A program made the position numbers and the translations under genes. From Branchiostoma floridae (lineage: Eukaryota > Chordata > Leptocardii > Amphioxiformes > Branchiostomatidae), in NCBI RefSeq assembly GCF_000003815.2, contig NC_049991.1, positions 7,721,703 through 7,785,702 on the forward strand: a DNA stretch of 64,000 nucleotides, read 5' to 3'. This document shows positions 13,401 through 25,200 of this stretch, one piece after another (positions within the stretch are counted from its first letter, which is position 1; the number at the start of each line of letters is the position of its first letter). The notes under the pieces were generated by a model. It made no database searches. It was given only the letters and a program-made list of their open reading frames with translations, and was not told where the DNA came from.

Positions 13401-14354
13401 AGTCCTTCGCTGGTCCCTTGGTTGAGAGAGATGCACGTTAAGGAACCCAGCATGTGTTTTAGCTTATAAATATCTACGAACTCACCACTCTTATTAAAAT
13501 AAGAGTGGGGGTCCCTCCCAGTGTGAGTAGATCAAGCCTATATATTTTCAGTCTTTCACAACTTGTACTTACAGTACAGTGCAAAAGCATTTTAAAACTA
13601 TCGTGATATGTCTTTATGCAATTTGTGCAAAACAAACAAACAAACAAGTACGGCAACCCCCCACTTGTGACACACCGGTAACACTTGCAGTTACAGATGA
13701 AACATTCAAAGTAGTGAACATCATAGCTAGTTGGGGGGAGGGTGGTTCTTCGTTCTGAGAAACTTCAACGAAATCAAAGGGGTATACAACATTTTTGGTC
13801 CCAAATTATGGGAGGGGGGTACACTCTTTGTACAGAGAACACAACCCTTACTTCGTAAACTGTACTCTACTCTACTCTAATAAAGTACAGTCCCTTATTA
13901 CGTGGACTGACCTTTTCTTGACCCGCCCTCTTAGTTTGTTTTCGTACCTTTTATCGTACCAGGAAACGACAGTGTCAAAAACGTCTGTAGTCCCAAAACC
14001 TCAGTTTCCACCTACCAAACAAGTGCAACCCTACGATATTTCTAACTGTTGGTGATATCTTTCTGTCAGATTATGATTAACAAATGATATCTACATCCTT
14101 ACGGAACGTACAAAGCTGTTGACAGGCATCTGTAGACATGTTAGAGATGTCAGACGACTTTACGGGATTTTACTATTTTTTTCTGTCTGCAATTAATTTT
14201 CTTCATAACGTCACTCACCGGTGTACCCGCCTAAACTATGTCGCAAGTTTGCGGCGAAAACTCGGTCAGCACCGGGTAAATTTTATCATAGAGAGTAAGA
14301 GTATGGTTAAGGGCGCTTAAGGATACTTACGATATCACTCTGAAGGTCTGCCAT
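329..14354 (-). CDS. PDPK1: 3-phosphoinositide-dependent protein kinase 1 (PDK1), 3' part beyond window
   Basis: AGC-family Ser/Thr kinase that phosphorylates the activation loop of AKT, S6K, SGK and PKC at the membrane. Exons on the minus strand, in order: 14331-14354 (or alternative 8249-8302), 5314-5556, 4538-4580, 4170-4307, 3656-3800, 3001-3098, 2770-2845, 2310-2378, 1818-1914, 1193-1372 and 607 to about 329. All internal junctions are GT-AG and keep phase. With the 14354 start: Gly loop GEGSYST to residue 89, ATP-binding Lys105 (YAIKILEKRH), HRDLKPEN at 197-204, DFG at 217-219, activation-loop Ser in [15 protein letters not shown] near 235, then LGCEE and PPRLLPYLP at the kinase end. 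The linker exon ends [20 protein letters not shown], which aligns with the region just before the human PH domain. No clear donor follows, and no PH exon or polyA signal is visible down to base 1, so the gene probably continues to the left. The kinase identity is secure; the first exon and the C-terminus are not. Confidence 0.95.
5990..6234. mobile_element. MITE with long terminal inverted repeats
   Basis: The left arm (5990-6036) starts GGTGCACTCTCACTG and the right arm (6188-6234) is its near-perfect reverse complement, ending CAGTGAGAGTGCACC. About 150 bp of AT-rich DNA lies between, with no coding capacity. It sits in the PDPK1 intron upstream of the 5314-5556 exon. No clear target-site duplication was read. 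Confidence 0.75.
7274..7633. mobile_element. Foldback element, 40-bp arms
   Basis: Arm 7274-7313 (starts CTTAGGCTCAATCTAGACAC) pairs with 7594-7633 with few mismatches. Symmetry continues outward, TTTACACTGG near 7224 against AGTGTAAA near 7645, which suggests a larger or nested element. No ORF of note inside. Lies in the PDPK1 intron. Confidence 0.65.
8249..8302 (-). CDS. PDPK1: Alternative first coding exon of PDPK1 (18 codons)
   Basis: An ATG at 8302-8300 opens [18 protein letters not shown] and ends at donor GTATGT in phase 0, so it also joins in frame to the 5556 exon. The frame stays open further upstream to an ATG at 8599, so the start is not fixed. The short Cys/Ser/Pro stretch is loosely like the human N-terminus but not decisive. 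It may be an alternative promoter product, or chance. Confidence 0.35.
9311..9403. repeat. Imperfect hairpin repeat
   Basis: Arms 9313-9355 and 9363-9402 are imperfect reverse complements (GTACACCAAGGACTTGAGGC against a right arm ending GCCCTTGGTGTA). The stem includes alternating AC/GT runs and the loop is short. Probably a small foldback insertion. Confidence 0.5.
10412..10453. repeat. (TA)n microsatellite
   Basis: About 42 bases of uninterrupted alternating AT in the long PDPK1 intron. Confidence 0.95.
11246..11370. repeat. Diverged interspersed repeat (copy 1)
   Basis: The segment starting ACCGTAGCTCAAGAA and running through a stretch with TTTGGTAGGTAATGTGG and TATTGCAGCAGAA is recognisably related to 43846-43985 (ACCATAGCTCAAGAA, GGTATGTGGGTAGG, TACTGCAGCGGAA). 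Family unknown; no ORF. Confidence 0.4.
12185..12430 (-). repeat. Probable SINE body fragment
   Basis: A GC-richer island in AT-rich intron with GGGACCCCCGTTTTACGTCC and CTCCCGGAAGACGACTTCG. It resembles the body of the 16785-16990 SINE (CGGACCTTACGTCCCATCC). No tRNA-like head was found. Confidence 0.4.
13195..13385 (-). mobile_element. tRNA-derived SINE copy
   Basis: On the minus strand an A-box-like TGGCCTAGTGG (13375-13365) is followed about 30 bases later by a B-box-like GGTTCTGAGTTCC (13338-13326), the pol III spacing of a tRNA head. Downstream is a body with GGGAAAGGTACTTCACA that is shared with 16785-16990. It is not a functional tRNA: stems are not maintained. Confidence 0.6.
14331..14354 (-). 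CDS. PDPK1: Candidate first coding exon of PDPK1 (MADLQSDI)
   Basis: An ATG at 14354-14352 opens eight codons, MADLQSDI, followed directly by the strong donor GTAAGT (14330-14325). The exon ends in phase 0, and the next PDPK1 exon (acceptor before 5556) starts in phase 0 with GIPSNPDP, so the two join in frame. The GIP resembles human PDPK1, which also has GIP shortly before its kinase domain. The sequence upstream to about 14440 would be 5' UTR and promoter. Assignment rests on phase and splice signal only; the intron would be 8.8 kb. Confidence 0.55.
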
Positions 14355-14439
14355 AGGGAAGAAATCGTGTGTTGTTCGTGAGGATGTCTTGGTTCCACCT
14401 AGAGAACATCCGCCATTGTCCCTAGGAATACCGGGTAGG

Positions 14440-16100
14440 TGGCATTAGACCAGTCACTAGTATGCAAATATTATGTATGTAAATAACAGGTATTTGCTTT
14501 CTTATGTAATATAGGTGAGTATCAACAATATCGCATCCTTTTGGTAGTAAAATCTCTTTTTTCCCAAACAAGATAAGTTGCTTTTTGTTCCCTTATGATT
14601 TCGTTGTAAATTTTGCTGTATTACTTAGAGCTGAAATGAAAATGTACATCGTTGGGTGGTCATCAAAAAGGTTATTTGCATACTTGTGACTTGTTAAACA
14701 CCAAATATGGCAAATAGGGCATGCGCACCGAGACTCCTATGGCATTACTTGGAAGAGTCCACATCTTCAAAGGGTGGTGCCGACGGTTTGCGTCAAACAC
14801 GTAATATGGGGGCGTTTATTGCTCTAATGCGCGATAGAGTTATGTTTGCGGGGGCGTTTGCTTGTGGACAGGAACTGCATTTGCTTGAACGAATTTGTAA
14901 AAGGGAGTGGCATTGACGTCATTTACATAAATGACATGACATATACGACACTGAGGACTGCTTTGTTTTAAACAGTTGTAAATTTAGATCAAGATTTATG
15001 ATTTAGCGTTATATAACGTCATATAACGTTATAAACGTTAAAGTGTTACTCCTCTTTAGAACTGTCCATTATGAATTTTGGACATTTTGACTATTGATAG
15101 AGAAAGATTAGGTAGGTAGGTAGAGAAAGATATCTTCTATAGGTGTTTGAAGGATAAAAAGGATATGATTCTACGTGGTGAAATTTGAGCATTTTTGAGG
15201 GAGAGAAGAAAGAAGGAACAAAATAAACATCATGTGCAAAAATGCAAAAGGAAAAACAAAAAGGCGGGCAAAACCTACACACAATCATTGTTATTTTTAC
15301 ATGCATATCTTAATATATCGATCTTCCCTTATCCACTCCTATTAAAGATTTTATTCTTCCATACACGCCATTCCTCCGAGGTCTCAAAGAAGGGGTGTGT
15401 CTCGGCGTTGCTACAGTTTGGACCTAGATAACTCTCCCCATTGGATTTCTTTAATCCACACGCCCACACAAAAATCACTTAGCTACTAAGACTTCTTCTA
15501 TTTTACTTCTCATAATATCCATTGTGCCATGGGATCAACCCAGGCTACTGCTCACATCTATCGATGGAAAGGGGGAAATGTAACTGCGTTGTAGAGTGTT
15601 TATTTTCTTCTTTTTCTCTTACAAATATATATGGCCTCCGACCCAGGCCCTCTAGGAGGTTAAAACACATCCTTGGTCGATCAAAGTTGACTATGATAAA
15701 ATCTTAACTCAACATCAGTCCTACAAAATGGGACATGACTAAACAGTCTTACATTAGTATTTATCTTTTTTTTTTTTAAATTTGAAATTCATTTTACGGT
15801 TTGTTGATTTGATTTGTGTTTTTATTTTCAGTATGCATGAAAAAACAACAACTTTGTCTTATTGTGTTATATCGCTAGATGTGGTCTCCATGTGCTAAGA
15901 TCCTCGGAGTTCTAGTTCGTTCTAGTCCTTGCTAGGATCCTTCTGGTTTAAGTCCAGTAAATTGACACTTCACTTCATCGGTGACTATTGGCAAGGACGT
16001 TGCTATTGGTGATTAAAAAGTTGCGGCCCTCCACCCAAACATCTGCTTGAATTTTATCCCCTTCCGATAATGGAACAATCCATATATCCCACAATCCTTC
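14440..16100. other. Divergent intergenic region PDPK1/ATP5PD
   Basis: About 1.7 kb between the candidate PDPK1 start and the ATP5PD 5' UTR. Only short ORFs without recognisable domains were seen, plus AT-rich stretches. Promoters of both genes should lie here or at its edges; no TATA box or CpG cluster could be assigned confidently. Confidence 0.5.
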
Positions 16101-16180
16101 ACTCTGTCTCCTTGAGCCGCCATCTTGGTACGACCGGTCAGGAGAAAGGACGAAAAGAAGAGCAGAAAAAAGGACAAGAA

Positions 16181-18930
16181 ATGGCGGGACGGAGAGCAGC
16201 AGTGAAGGCAATAGACTGGATAGCCTTTGCGGAAAGAGTTCCTCCCAACCAGAAGGCTCAGTTCACTGCACTGAAGGCGAGATCGGACGCTATCTACTCA
16301 AAGTAAGAGGGGCATGGTTTTACCTTTGGGGTCAGAGGACGAAAAAAAATTATGACACTTCTTCTTCTTCTTCTTTGGAAGCCCACGTTCATCGTGTTGA
16401 ACATTATGGCTTATGAGGTGCACATGCGCGTCGGTTAGTTATTAAAGAACAAAGAGAAGACTGAATATTCTGTAGGTTGTGCTTTACTTGGAACGTGATA
16501 ATGTCAGGGTTTTGTCTGTTTTTATAGTTGTTAAAATATACCACAAGTTTATTTGATGTGTATAATTTCCACAGCCCCCTCCCCATGTTCGCAAGAGTAA
16601 CTGTTCAGTTTGTCACATTATGATACCTTGAAAAGGTTTTGTCAGAAGTTTTTGCTGAGTATATGATAGGTCACCAACACGTTTGTTTGTTTTGTTGTGC
16701 ATAATTGGTAAACCACTTTTAGTTATAACATACCAGTTTTGTATCGTAGCCATTACGTACAAGCTTTTGATCCAACATGCTCGAGCTCAGTGTGGCTCTC
16801 CTCAAACACAGGACCTCGGACCTTACGTCCCATCCGAGAGGAGATCCCTAAGGACTAACCGAAGCTAGGACCTCTTTTTCACCCGAATGATTATTGAGGA
16901 AATAGATGTTAAATGCCTTTCCCAAGCCTTAAGGTCACAACACTTGGGCCTGCTATGGATTTGAACCCTCAACCTTTAAAATTAATACTAGGTTCTAGCA
17001 TAACAATTCTTAAAAAAAGGTGATCAAAACTGGATCAAAACTGGAAGCTAGACCATAGTAGCATTAAATGTGAAGTCTGCCATCTCTGATCCTTTGCTCG
17101 GTGTGTTTCAGGTACTTGTCCACTCCAGAGAAGCCAGCTGCCATCAACTTTGCTTTCTACAAGTCCAGGCTTGCCAACCCTGCTCTGGTGGATGAGTTTG
17201 AACAAAAGGTAATGCTGCATTCAGCATGAACTAGATTATAAAACTAAGATGTAGTACCAAACTAGTACATGATGATTAGAACTTCAAAGTACAAAATCCA
17301 CATGTGCTACATATCTACATAATATGACATCACAGATGCAGTGGATTATTCATTCCTTGACAAAGACTGGAGCTGTTCAGTCAAAATTTTTGCATTGGAA
17401 ATTAAAGTATAATTTTATTCCAAAATGACTTCTACCAATACAGATAAACTTTTGTTGGACAGAATGTTGCTGCTCTTGATGGACCTATGTTTTCACCATA
17501 TTGTCCCAAATCAGTATGTTCTAATTTGGAAAAGGTGGAGTTCTCAGCCCCCTGAGATTTCTTGTGCTCACACTACTAGTAGTTGCAGCACTTCACGTTT
17601 TGCATTGTCAAACAAAATTCAAAGGTTGCAAAAAAGTTTAGATGATGATCAAGGAAAGAACTCAGCTACACAGCTTACATATGTATTCATACTGAAGATA
17701 AAGAAAACTACATCTATTATACTACATGTACATGCCATACATGATTGTAGTCATTCAGATCACAAATCTTTTAGATTTTCATCACCGAATATAGTACAAT
17801 GTACATGTACATCACACTGACCGATTTGATTCATTGCTGTTTGTCTTTACTCCACATGACACAGTTCAACGCAGTGAAGATTCCCGAGCCAGTAGACACC
17901 TACACTGCAGGGCTGGAAGAGGCTCAGAAGAAAGCTGTAAGTTTATACTATTACAGAAATAAGTACCAGTACTAAAGCCAGTCAGTCAGTACTAAAGCCA
18001 CACCTGTTTGATTTTGATTTCTTGGTTCCAGGGTATTTGTAATAACAAATCAAGTGGGTGGGCAAAACATTCAAGGAAAGACATTACCATGCTATAAACT
18101 AGGAAGCAACTTTCTGCAACAAACTTGTTCAATTGGTACAGCCTAGTACATTGTAGATAATGAAAAAATTATCTAGATGTATATTTAACTTGGATATTGT
18201 TGTGTAGATGATAGTGTATGATATGATGATCATAGTATTTTGTTTCATTACACAGATTTAGATGTAAGAAAATATCATAATAGCGGAATATGTTTACTAG
18301 GGAAATTAAGTTTCTCTTCCTTTTTACAGCAAGCAGATGTGAAAAGCTTTGTCGCAGAGTCCAACGCAAGGATCAAGGGGTACGAGGAACAGGTACGTTT
18401 GTGTATTTGTTATCTTTATTTAATAAGAAAAGTTAGTCATTATATTGTGAAAAGCTGACTGATTTCAGGTTGAACCATTCTTTGGAATGAGACTTTTTTA
18501 TGAAAATGCAAACACCATTGGTTTAGATATTTTGGTGGTAAGACAAGTTTCCTGTGTAAAAAGATGTAGTAACTGTACAAAATGTTGCCACCCTCTTTTG
18601 CTATGATGCTGACAAAGCCCTTGAGTAAAACTGGCAGCTCATTTGTAGTTGAGCTGTTCACAGGAGAACAAAGAATGGGCTTTATATTCGTTGCATTACA
18701 TACATGTGCAATGGGTTGTGAAGACATCATCCAATATAAGGCAATACTGCTTTAGTAAATTGTAGAAGGAACTAACAATTGTTTTTTGTTTTTGTTTTGT
18801 TAAGGCTGCTGTTTACAAGAGTCTACCTCCTACGGAACTCATGACGTACGACGATGTATTCGCGGCGTTCCCCGAGATGAAACCAGACAAGGAGAAATAC
18901 CCAATCTGGCCCCACAGGCCCATCGAGTAA
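16181..18930 (+). CDS. ATP5PD: ATP synthase peripheral stalk subunit d, mitochondrial
   Basis: Subunit d of the F1Fo ATP synthase peripheral stalk, which holds F1 stationary against the rotor on the inner mitochondrial membrane. Five exons: 16181-16302, 17112-17208, 17865-17936, 18330-18392 and 18805-18930, joining in phase to 159 codons plus TAA. The human protein is 161 aa. It starts MAGRRAAVKAIDWIAFAERV (human MAGRKLALKTIDWVAFAE) and ends KYPIWPHRPIE (human KYPYWPHQPIENL), with LANPALVDEFEQK and FNAVKIPEPVDTYTA between. The ATG at 16181 is chosen by this N-terminal match. Intron 1 holds a SINE. The whole gene is intact; codons show no sign of decay. Confidence 0.97.
16785..16990 (-). mobile_element. 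tRNA-derived SINE copy in ATP5PD intron 1
   Basis: On the minus strand a canonical B box GGTTCAAATCC (near 16960) lies in a tRNA-like head. It is followed by a body with GGGAAAGGCATTTAACATC and then ATCCGA/ACGTCC motifs shared with the copies at 13195 and 12185. Confidence 0.6.
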
Positions 18931-19227
18931 TAACGACTTTACTGACAAAGTCTACCCAATTCATGTCTTCAACTCAGATATCTATATACAGATGTACAAC
19001 ATCAGTCTTTTTCCAATTTGAAGTGTTTGTTTAAGATTCATTCTTGACTTGCACTTCAAGAACATCAAAACAAATTTCCATAAGCTTCTGTATGAAACAT
19101 TTTCTGAATGAAGATGTAGTAGTATAAAGTCATGAAGGATGCTAGCATTCTCTGGTACCATTTATTGCATTGAGAGTGGATGTACCAACCCTTAGTCAGG
19201 TTTGACTGTTGTTTTTTTTCTGTGAAG

Positions 19228-19233
19228 AATAAA
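19228..19233 (+). terminator. Poly(A) signal AATAAA for ATP5PD
   Basis: AATAAA lies about 300 bases after the ATP5PD stop codon on the same strand, giving a plausible short 3' UTR. Confidence 0.65.
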
Positions 19234-22200
19234 AGAGCTGTATTGACAGCTTGTGAAGAAATGTTCCCATTCTTCTATTTTGTATGTGAGTACATGTACA
19301 TGTACATACATTGTACATGTAAGTCTAACTCTTGGATTCGAATCAGTGTCATGAAAATTGGACCAGATAAAGAAGCACCCCCTAGCAGAACATGTAGGAA
19401 CTGCACTGTCCCTACTACATTTGTAGAATATGCAACTTCTTCACTGTGCCCTTCAGTAGTAATTCTGCAGAAACCACATACAGTCAAGCCAAAAACAAAA
19501 CTGCACTTCACATGCACCTATCCCTTTGGAGTAACTAGTGCGCTGCAGTTTACACAGCATCTGATAGATGGCACTGTGACTCCATACCTGAAGTGAAACA
19601 TGTATTTAGATGTGAGTCAATCGAACTTCAAATTTCAGTGGTAGTGATTTTGACTAAGAAAAATGGTCACCAACAATTCTATCTCAGCTGCTCATTTCTG
19701 AAGGCTTTTTCCAATATTTGTTCTTTTTAGATTTGCTTCATGCTCTGACAACATTTTTTGCATGCACATGTAGGTACACAACACTCAATACAAAGTCATA
19801 AAAATTGTTTATTTGCTGTAGAATATAAGTGTTCAAATTTACATGTAACATACTTATTTGCATATTGGCTGTTAATTATTATTTGCCATCAACAAAGCTC
19901 TGAAAACAGTTTGTCTTGTCTCTATACAATAGCATTATATTATTCTATGATGTTAGCACAGATTTAAAGCATTTTGCTTTGGGTTGTTTGCAAACTATCT
20001 TCTCTACATTCTTACAAAATAGTACAAAACCTTTTGATACAAAGCTAACAAAATTTTTGGCTTCTTAGAAAAAAAGGGTGACATACCTTCACCACTGTTA
20101 AAGCCTACATAATTTTTCTCCCATATCATAAGTAATACAAATTTGTCGCATGATTGATACTATAGCATGATGAAATGGAGGCCGCAAAAAGCTGATCCTT
20201 AAGGCATTATTGGTAACCAAACTTATTTGCCCTTTTTACTGTTCTAAACCAGCTGACAACACAAATCTCAAATGCACAAAAGCAAAATATACTAATGACT
20301 TAAAACAGCCATATTGGTACATACGGGGCAATACATGTACAATGTAAGTGGATGTTAGAAATAGAATACATGATTGAAAAATTACAACCATTAACTATTT
20401 TGCAAGCAGTTTAACTGAATTGAAAGGTTAAACAATTGACATGATACTCCCTGTGGGTTCTTAAATGTTCCGATCTTTTCTAAACCAATAACCTAGACTT
20501 GGTAGCAAAATGTCTCCTAAAAGACCCTATCATTATCTTTGCTAACATAGTTGTTTTGAAAAAGAATACAAACAAATACAAATTTGTCAGAATGATTAAT
20601 ACCAAAACAAGGACGTTAAAAACCTTGTGAAAACTGTAGTCTTATGGAGTAATTTATAACTATTTTATTAACCTTACATGCATTGCTAAACCAGACAACA
20701 GAAAAATGTGTTTCATGCAGAACCAGAACTAGTGCAATATCACCCTGGCATTGGTAGAAATGTTTCCATACCTGAAAAAAAAATTGAAAAAAAACAACAA
20801 CACTGAAATACCAGTACTAGGCAGGTCTAATACAAAAGTGTAAACAGCATTTTTCTAATCATAATGATAAAATGACCAAAAAAGCATGTTGCTCGATGTT
20901 GGATAAATGTGCATTTTAACACAAAAGTCTCAAAGTTTGATTTTTTTCAATGCACTTCACAACAGAAAATGTATCCACTCCTGAGGTGTTGCCAAAAAGC
21001 TAAACACAACTACATTTTCAAACTACATTCATAAGCATAGAACACAGTAAAATTTAATCTCCAAGCAGATCCTATGGTGGTATAAGATAGTATCAAAAGC
21101 TGGCAAAAGAGTGTAGCTACACCCCTTTGCTGCTTTTGATATTATCTTATGCCACCATAGGATCTGCTTGGAGATTAAGTAAAATTCACATAATTACAAT
21201 ATGCTATGCAGTCCCTCACAAAGAGACATGACATAACAAAATGAGTTTGATTGTGGCTTCATAAAGTGTCACAATGTTTGATATTACACAATCATATGCA
21301 TGATATAGAAAGTCAAGTTTTTGACATCTCAATCATACTGGCTATGCATGACATAGACATTAAAACATGGAATGTGAACAATTTCACTCTCGACTTTTCA
21401 ACCATAAGCTCTCAAAGTCTAAAAATAAATCTTGACACATACATTTTAGCTTTACATACCTTATTTACAACATATTTGGAGGTCCATGTCGACATATTGA
21501 GGGAAGATGATTGTCATGTAGCATTTTGCAACTTAAAATGACACTTCGCAACAAAGCCTAACATGCAGCAAAGAAGTGCAAAAAGTGTTTCTTCCCCTTT
21601 TTCCACCACAGTACAAAATGTAATAATTTTTGTGTAAGCGCACTAAGCTGTATCATGATTGTTTATTATTACACATATATAAGTAAAGATAACATAGCCT
21701 AATGTACTTCAAATAAGCATATCAGCCTGGCTACAAGCATGCTGTATATGCCATAGCTTTATTGTAGGGCACACTTTGGTTTCCTGGAGCTTTAAGTACA
21801 TATTAGTACTAGTCAGATTGAGTAATACAATGATAAAACTCTGTGCTTATTACTAATTGCAACAACTTCCATACTTTCCATACAAGTTCTTTGCCATACA
21901 CTTAGGTAACGCCAAGAATCCTTGAAACATACATGTTCATATCAAATCCTTGGCCACAAACACACACAAACACACATTATAAAAGTATTGCTATGCCGAA
22001 AAATGAATTCCCGATACTGCATCCAAAAGAAAACGAAAGCATCAAAAAGCAACCAACCTTTACTAACCAAACAAATATTTTCTATAAAAAAAAGATATTA
22101 TACTGCAATGCAGTCTACTTTTGCTAAAGGGTTAATGACACAAATTGACAACATTTTCAAATAGCCACTTAAAAGATAAGGCCTCTAGGAACTATAGTTT

Positions 22201-22279
22201 GCTGTCCAATGTATAGAATTTGCTGCCTGTTTCAAAACATTTCAGTGTCTGAAGAATAAGTAACACTAGGGGACTTGAT
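19234..22279. other. Convergent intergenic region and GAS7 3' UTR
   Basis: AT-rich, without recognisable coding sequence. On the minus strand possible poly(A) signals for GAS7 (AATAAA, read as TTTATT on the plus strand) occur at 21662-21667 and 19808-19813, so the GAS7 3' UTR may be about 0.6 or 2.5 kb. Contains the foldback at 21055-21177. Confidence 0.5.
21055..21177. mobile_element. Foldback element with 9-bp target duplication
   Basis: Arms TAATCTCCAAGCAGATCC... (to about 21100) and its reverse complement (from about 21132) differ at about two sites over 46 bases. The element is flanked by exact 9-bp direct repeats AGTAAAATT (21046-21054 and 21178-21186). Long arms plus a 9-bp duplication suggest a Mutator-like (MULE) foldback. 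Confidence 0.75.
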
Positions 22280-25200
22280 CTAGGCTAGCTTGTAGTCCAC
22301 TGGTCGGACTTGCCCGGTGCCGTGCGCTTTGACGAATCTTTCGCGGTCTTTGTCGGGACTGATGTCACCGATCTTGTCCTCGATGGAACCCAATACCTGT
22401 AATTAAAACAACAAAAACAAATTGTTGTCAAGTTACAGCTAATGATTAAAAATTGTGGCAATATAAAAGCTACAGCTTCCAAACAAAAGACAATACATGT
22501 ATCCGATTCAGATGTTTAACAGTCACCTAACAATTAGTCAAGTGTGTTTTGTTCCAAGACAAATTGTACACAAAGGTACTAGTCTGCACAAAATTGCAGA
22601 GCTTATTATCTATAAAGACGACAAGTACAGCTAAAACTAGCAAGGTCCACCATAAGACTGTAGCACTTACGACACAATGGTTATCGTAAGTGTATGTATA
22701 CATGTAAAGTCTTTTTTCACCTTTCCCCTTTCCTTGTCCACCTCCTTCCTAAGTGAGATGTATTTGTTCAACTGTCCCTTCACCATCTGTACACGCTCGC
22801 CCTCAAGTCTTTCTAGCTCCTGGAAATTAAGAAACAAACACATCAATGTAAGATTTCATAATGTATGCTTCATCAGGATTATATGCATGTAGAGATTGCA
22901 ATCTGGCAGAATCACTGATTTTACCAGTACAGATCGCAGTCATAGTCTCTGACACTACAACTGGCATTTCTATTAGTGGTCCTAAGACCCCTGTCAAAGT
23001 TTCTAAATCTATTAGATTTATAAACGACAGAAGTTTTTAAAATATCATTTGAGATCAATGGATTGCATTTTCGTTTGCTGGACTTATTATTTGAAAATGC
23101 CAAATTAAGAACAGAACTTGCATTTTTCAAAGTAACACCATGTTATACAGTAGGAATATTTCACGCACATAGACACCAAAAGGCCACATCAGTACTAAAA
23201 TATGTTGGCCTCACAAAACTGAAAAAAATATGCTATGGCTCTGATACACACAGTTTCAACAAATACATGAAGTTAGCTGCAAGTTTGTTTTTTCATAAGG
23301 TATTGTTCACATGAACTTCCTTACCAAGGTAGAAGAAACCATTTCTTCAAACCACTTGGACTGAGAGATGTTGTACTGCTCCACTGACTTAAGAAGGTTA
23401 TCTCCTGAAGATAAGGAACCAAAAATAGATACAATTACAATATCACACAGTAGCAAAATGCATCTACCAATAGGATATTGCCAAATATTCAAACTTAATC
23501 ACACATTGTATGACTTACATGTCTATCTTCAGCAAACTCAATGAACAAAAAAATCTTGAAAATGGTTTGACTAGTACTGCAGTCTGTAACTAAGTTGACA
23601 GGTGGCGCTTGTACTACAGTACTAATGTGATGGCTGAAACATTTCCGTCTAGAAAATACTTTAGTCTTGTACACATGCAATATTTCTGTCACGACACAAT
23701 TGAGGCATGCAGTATAGCATTCTTCATTAGTGATGAAGACGCACAACTCAAAGATCACATACAACACTACTAACTAAGCAAGTTTCATCATTGTAACACT
23801 TTTAACCAACATTTCTACTACTAGTACTAGGGACACTGCCTTTGTTACTTACCTGCTGCTGTGGACTTTCTTCTGGCTTTTTTCAGTTCATCCTCCGTCT
23901 ATGACCAACAAACAACAGTTAGACCAAAAGACTTGACAATATATATTTTTCATAAATACACGTTGTGACAGACACATTGTGCAACACATTCCATTGCCTA
24001 ACAATTCATGAAATGTAGATACAAAAAGTATTATTTTTAACAATGAAAAAAAACTTCTTAAACCCACCTTATGTTTCTGTAGCTTCTGGTCTAGCTCCTT
24101 TTGTCTTTCAGCCAAGGCTGCCTTTGCCTGTAAACAAACAGACAAACAAACAAAGTCAGCATAAGACCATGTTGGTTTGATAAAATGGATGACATCCTCA
24201 AGGAACCCCAAAACTTATGGGAACGTGTGAACAGAAAATTCTTTTTTAGATCTAACTAGGTGATCAGGGAAGGCTGAACACAGAGTATGGTATGCAGTAC
24301 AATTGTAAACTATAAAACTATTTACTGCAAAAGTCATTAATTGTTTCGACAGTGTAGATAATAATATAAGCTTGACAATTACCTTGTTGATGCCTTGATA
24401 CTTTTGCTGGATCTGCTTTCTGTGGTCGGCAATGTGCTGTTCCGTCTGGGGAAAGAAAAATCATGTTTGAGAGAGATATTCTGTAGAAACCACATCATAC
24501 CACAGACTGCAGTTGTAAGCATAAGGCCACACCAATTTCATATGTTGGTTCTCAGACAAAAAAAATCATATGCTGACCTCAAAGATCAAATTTGCCATAA
24601 AAGTTAGGACATGAATACAGTCCAAGTTTTCCACCCAGACCTCTCTTCATTTTGTCCTTTTGAGAAAGTTTTCTTTACAATGTCAGAGAACCACGGAAAT
24701 GATTTAGTGTGGCCTAAGATTCCAGTTAGTGTTTCCATTATCATTAGGGCACATCTTTAGGTTTGCGAAAAGACTTGTACATGCACAAAACCTGGCTACC
24801 ACATAATTACACCTTGCCAGACCAGAGTGCCTCGATCACTTACCGTACGCAATTTTTTCTCAAACGTCTGGGCGTTTCTGACAGTCTAACGGAAAAAAGT
24901 CACACAAGCAAAGTTGTTACTAAGATTCCTTGATCCTTAAGTTTGAAATATCTCTACCTTTATAGTCTATTTCAAGTGAATGCAGTGGTTTTAAAAACAC
25001 TGCATTCATTTTGTACAATTGCTAATCATTTTCAACTGATCCTAAATTATTCAATGTTGGAAGGATGAAAATATCAAAACTCTTGAATTCCCCTGACATC
25101 ATTATGGAATGATTGATAAAGAAGAAAATTAGTAACTAAGACCATACCTTTTTCATATCTTTCTTGAAGGTTTCTCTGAATGTTGCGAGTGGTTTAACTA

